Of a stretch of DNA of 64,000 nucleotides, positions 62,130-64,000 are shown in pieces. A program made the translations under genes and the position numbers. This DNA is from Paraprevotella clara YIT 11840 (GTDB lineage Bacteria > Bacteroidota > Bacteroidia > Bacteroidales > Bacteroidaceae), in contig NZ_JH376661.1 of NCBI RefSeq assembly GCF_000233955.1, positions 1-64,000 on the forward strand. The letters are read 5' to 3'. Position 1 is the first letter of the stretch. The number at the start of each line of letters is the position of its first letter. The notes beneath the pieces are model-generated. The model saw nothing but the letters and a program-made list of their open reading frames with translations, was not told the origin of the DNA and did no database searches.

Positions 62130-63686
62130 TCAAACATGACTCTCCAAGTCCTTATAATCTTCCTCGATGAGGTTCAGCAACTTCACCGTGGCCTTGATGG
62201 CGGCTTCCGTCTGGTCGGCATCCAAGCCGCGCGTACGATATACCTTCCCGTTCCAGTTCCACGTAATGACGGCCTGCACCAAAGCATCCGTCCGACCACC
62301 CGGCGGAATACTCACACTGTAATTGGCCAGCCACGGGAACTTCCGCGAAAGGCGGTTCTTATAAATATGGCGGGCAGCCCGCATGAATGCGTCGAACTGG
62401 CCGTCACCGGAAGCATTCTCTTCGTACGCCTCCCCGTTGATTTCCAACTTTACTTGTGCCATCGGTTTCAGGCCGTACGCCGTGGTGACCATATAACTCA
62501 ACAGACGGACATGCTCCTCCACGGTATCATGCTTCAGCACATCGGACACGATATAAGGCAAGTCCTCCTGCGTCACCAACTCTTTCTTATCGCCCAACTC
62601 AATGATACGTTCCGTCACTTTGCGGGTCTGCTCGGGCGACAATTCCAAACCCAATTCCTCCAAGTTCTTGAGGATATTGGCCTTCCCGCTGTTTTTGCCC
62701 AAGGCATACTCCCGCTTACGGCCGAAACGCTCGGGCAAAAGGTCGTTGCAATAAAGGTTGGCCTTGTTGTCTCCGTCGGCATGCACGCCGGCCACCTGCG
62801 TAAACACACTCTCGCCCGTAATCGGACGGTTGGGCGGAATAGGGATGCCGGAATAGCTTTCCACCATCCGGCTCACTTCGTTCAACCGGCTTTCGTCGAT
62901 ATCTGTCTGTGCATTGAACTGGTCTTTCAATATCGCCTGCACACTGGCCAACGGGGCATTCCCTGCCCGTTCGCCCAAGCCGTTGACCGAGGTATGGATA
63001 CCCCGGCAACCGCCCAACACGGCAGCCAGCACGTTGGAAATGGCCAAGTCGTAATCGTTATGGGCATGGAAGTCGAAGTGCAAGCCCGGATAGCGTTTCA
63101 CCATCTTGCGGATGTAACCCAACAAATCCAAAGGATTCAGGATGCCCAACGTATCCGGCAACATGAAACGCCGGATTTTCGTATCTTTCAAGGCATCCAT
63201 CAATGCAAAGACATAGTCCGGCGAATGCTTCATGCCATTGCTCCAGTCTTCCAGATAGACGTTTACGGCAATGCCCAGTTCTTCGGCATAATCCAAAGAA
63301 CGACGGATGTCGGCCACGTGCTGCTCCAACGTTTTCTTCAACTGGTTCGTACAATGGTTTTCCGAACCCTTACACAACAAATTGATGTTTTTACACCCGC
63401 AAGCATGAATCCAATCCAAAGAAGCGTGTCCGTCTACAAACCCCAAAACTTCCACCCGGTGGAGCCGCCCGGTCTGGCGCGCCCACTGGCAAATGCTACG
63501 CACCGCATCCACTTCCCCTTCGGAAACCCGGGCCGAAGCCACCTCTATGCGGTCCACGTTCAGGTCTTGCAACAGCGCACGGGCTATCATCAACTTTTCA
63601 TGTGGCACAAAACTTACGCCACTGGTTTGTTCCCCGTCGCGCAAGGTCGTGTCCATGATTTCTATCTTCACAGGATTCGCTTTCAT
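62130..63686 (-). CDS. 2-isopropylmalate/citramalate synthase family protein
   Basis: The 518-residue acyl-CoA-condensing enzyme has a HMGL-like TIM barrel: IMDTTLRDGEQTSGVSF (10-26) with metal and catalytic residues, the HAHNDYDLAISN metal site, and NGLGERAGNAPLA. A C-terminal LeuA regulatory domain follows (about 385-515, GEAYEENASGDGQFDA). It either makes 2-isopropylmalate for leucine or (R)-citramalate for isoleucine. In Bacteroides leu operons a second LeuA-like gene in this position is common, and which activity it has is unclear. It lies 5 bases after leuD and 31 before leuB. Confidence 0.88.
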   Translation of the reverse strand: MKANPVKIEIMDTTLRDGEQTSGVSFVPHEKLMIARALLQDLNVDRIEVASARVSEGEVDAVRSICQWARQTGRLHRVEVLGFVDGHASLDWIHACGCKNINLLCKGSENHCTNQLKKTLEQHVADIRRSLDYAEELGIAVNVYLEDWSNGMKHSPDYVFALMDALKDTKIRRFMLPDTLGILNPLDLLGYIRKMVKRYPGLHFDFHAHNDYDLAISNVLAAVLGGCRGIHTSVNGLGERAGNAPLASVQAILKDQFNAQTDIDESRLNEVSRMVESYSGIPIPPNRPITGESVFTQVAGVHADGDNKANLYCNDLLPERFGRKREYALGKNSGKANILKNLEELGLELSPEQTRKVTERIIELGDKKELVTQEDLPYIVSDVLKHDTVEEHVRLLSYMVTTAYGLKPMAQVKLEINGEAYEENASGDGQFDAFMRAARHIYKNRLSRKFPWLANYSVSIPPGGRTDALVQAVITWNWNGKVYRTRGLDADQTEAAIKATVKLLNLIEEDYKDLESHV

Positions 63687-63691
63687 CCTTA

Positions 63692-64000
63692 TCAGGCGTT
63701 ACGACGCTCCCAATCCTCTATCTTTCCTTTGTTTTCCAACAGGAAGTCGATGTCGTCGAGCGCATTCATCAAACAATATTTCTTGTATCCGTTGATTTCG
63801 AACTTCTCACTGCGCCCCGTGGCTTTATTGGTCACCGTCTGGTTCGGCAAATCCACCTCTACCTGCATCTTCGGGTCGGCTTCGATGGAAGCAAACAATT
63901 CGGCCAGAAAATCCTCGCTGACCACCACAGGCAACACAAAGTTGTTCAATTCGTTGTTCTTGTGGATGTCGGCAAAGAAACTGCTGATAACGACCCGGAA
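63692..64000 (-). CDS. leuD: 3-isopropylmalate dehydratase small subunit, C-terminal part
   Basis: The gene runs off the window's right edge; only its last 102 codons are here. The readable part FRVVISSFFADIHKNNELNN followed by FVLPVVVSEDFLAEL matches the LeuD swivel domain, whose usual GxxxVISxFADIFxxNxxxNGLLP this copies with some changes. With LeuC it isomerises 2- to 3-isopropylmalate. The stop is 5 bases before the LeuA/CimA-like gene, so this is one operon whose upstream genes (probably leuC and leuA) lie beyond the window. Confidence 0.92.
   Translation of the reverse strand, partial: FRVVISSFFADIHKNNELNNFVLPVVVSEDFLAELFASIEADPKMQVEVDLPNQTVTNKATGRSEKFEINGYKKYCLMNALDDIDFLLENKGKIEDWERRNA

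Overview
The window reads as a chromosome segment from a member of the order Bacteroidales. Three things point there. Most promoters have the Bacteroidetes -7 box TAnnTTTG, several with a TTTG box about 20 bases upstream. Shine-Dalgarno sequences are rare. The gene families are typical of gut and oral Bacteroidales: GH127, GH38 and GH43 hydrolases, BspA-like leucine-rich repeat proteins, DUF4251 and DUF2027 proteins, 6-bladed beta-propeller lipoproteins, RhuM, Rpn nucleases, M49 dipeptidyl peptidase III, and a leu operon with a second LeuA-like enzyme. The base composition looks richer in G+C than in common Bacteroides species; I did not compute it. I cannot name the genus.

Layout. 1-1057: non-coding stretch with a 16-bp perfect inverted repeat. 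1058-2997: PfkB sugar kinase and a RhuM protein. 3119-8789: two divergent GH127 enzymes and an MBL-fold protein. 8863-13442: xth, an NlpC/P60 peptidase, a DUF2027-Smr protein, queA and a Nudix hydrolase. 13846-16035: ECF sigma factor, membrane anti-sigma-like protein and secreted protein in one operon. 16104-20143: Rpn/PD-(D/E)XK protein with EGR repeats and an outer-membrane TonB-receptor-like barrel. 20380-26845: GH38 and two GH43 enzymes plus a lipoprotein. 26868-29897: TerB/DnaJ protein and groEL/groES. 30119-34254: nitroreductase, AraC regulator, an interrupted membrane-protein gene, a DRGH endonuclease and an AlkD-like protein. 34402-41017: a four-gene surface-protein operon (LRR protein, InlB-like/cohesin-like/dockerin protein, cohesin-like protein, 55-residue protein). 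41066-41226: a rod-shaped structured RNA candidate resembling 6S RNA. 41556-45869: acetyltransferase, DUF4251 protein, a surface protein and hisS. 46015-50659: a 927-residue coiled-coil protein with a Rad50-type zinc hook but no visible ATPase head, an amidase and an MFS exporter. 50689-57162: recQ, AraC-type HTH protein, DPP III, a second AlkD-like protein and purA. 57254-58051: non-coding DNA with dispersed repeats. 58052-60801: beta-propeller lipoprotein, truncated Abi_2 protein and TPR protein. 61037-64000: leuD(partial)-LeuA/CimA-like-leuB on the minus strand.

The carbohydrate genes (GH127, GH43 with an ERPKV motif, GH38, PfkB kinase) suggest use of arabinose-, galactose- and mannose-bearing glycans, but no SusC/SusD pair is present, so this is not a canonical polysaccharide utilisation locus. 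The least ordinary items are the hook-bearing, headless Rad50-like protein, the 6S-like RNA candidate, a two-copy intergenic element with fixed internal spacing (861-940 and 57877-57957), a dispersed hairpin family (20166-20246, 42337-42407, 57587-57604), the cohesin/dockerin surface operon, and an apparent frameshift in the signal peptide of the outer-membrane barrel gene.
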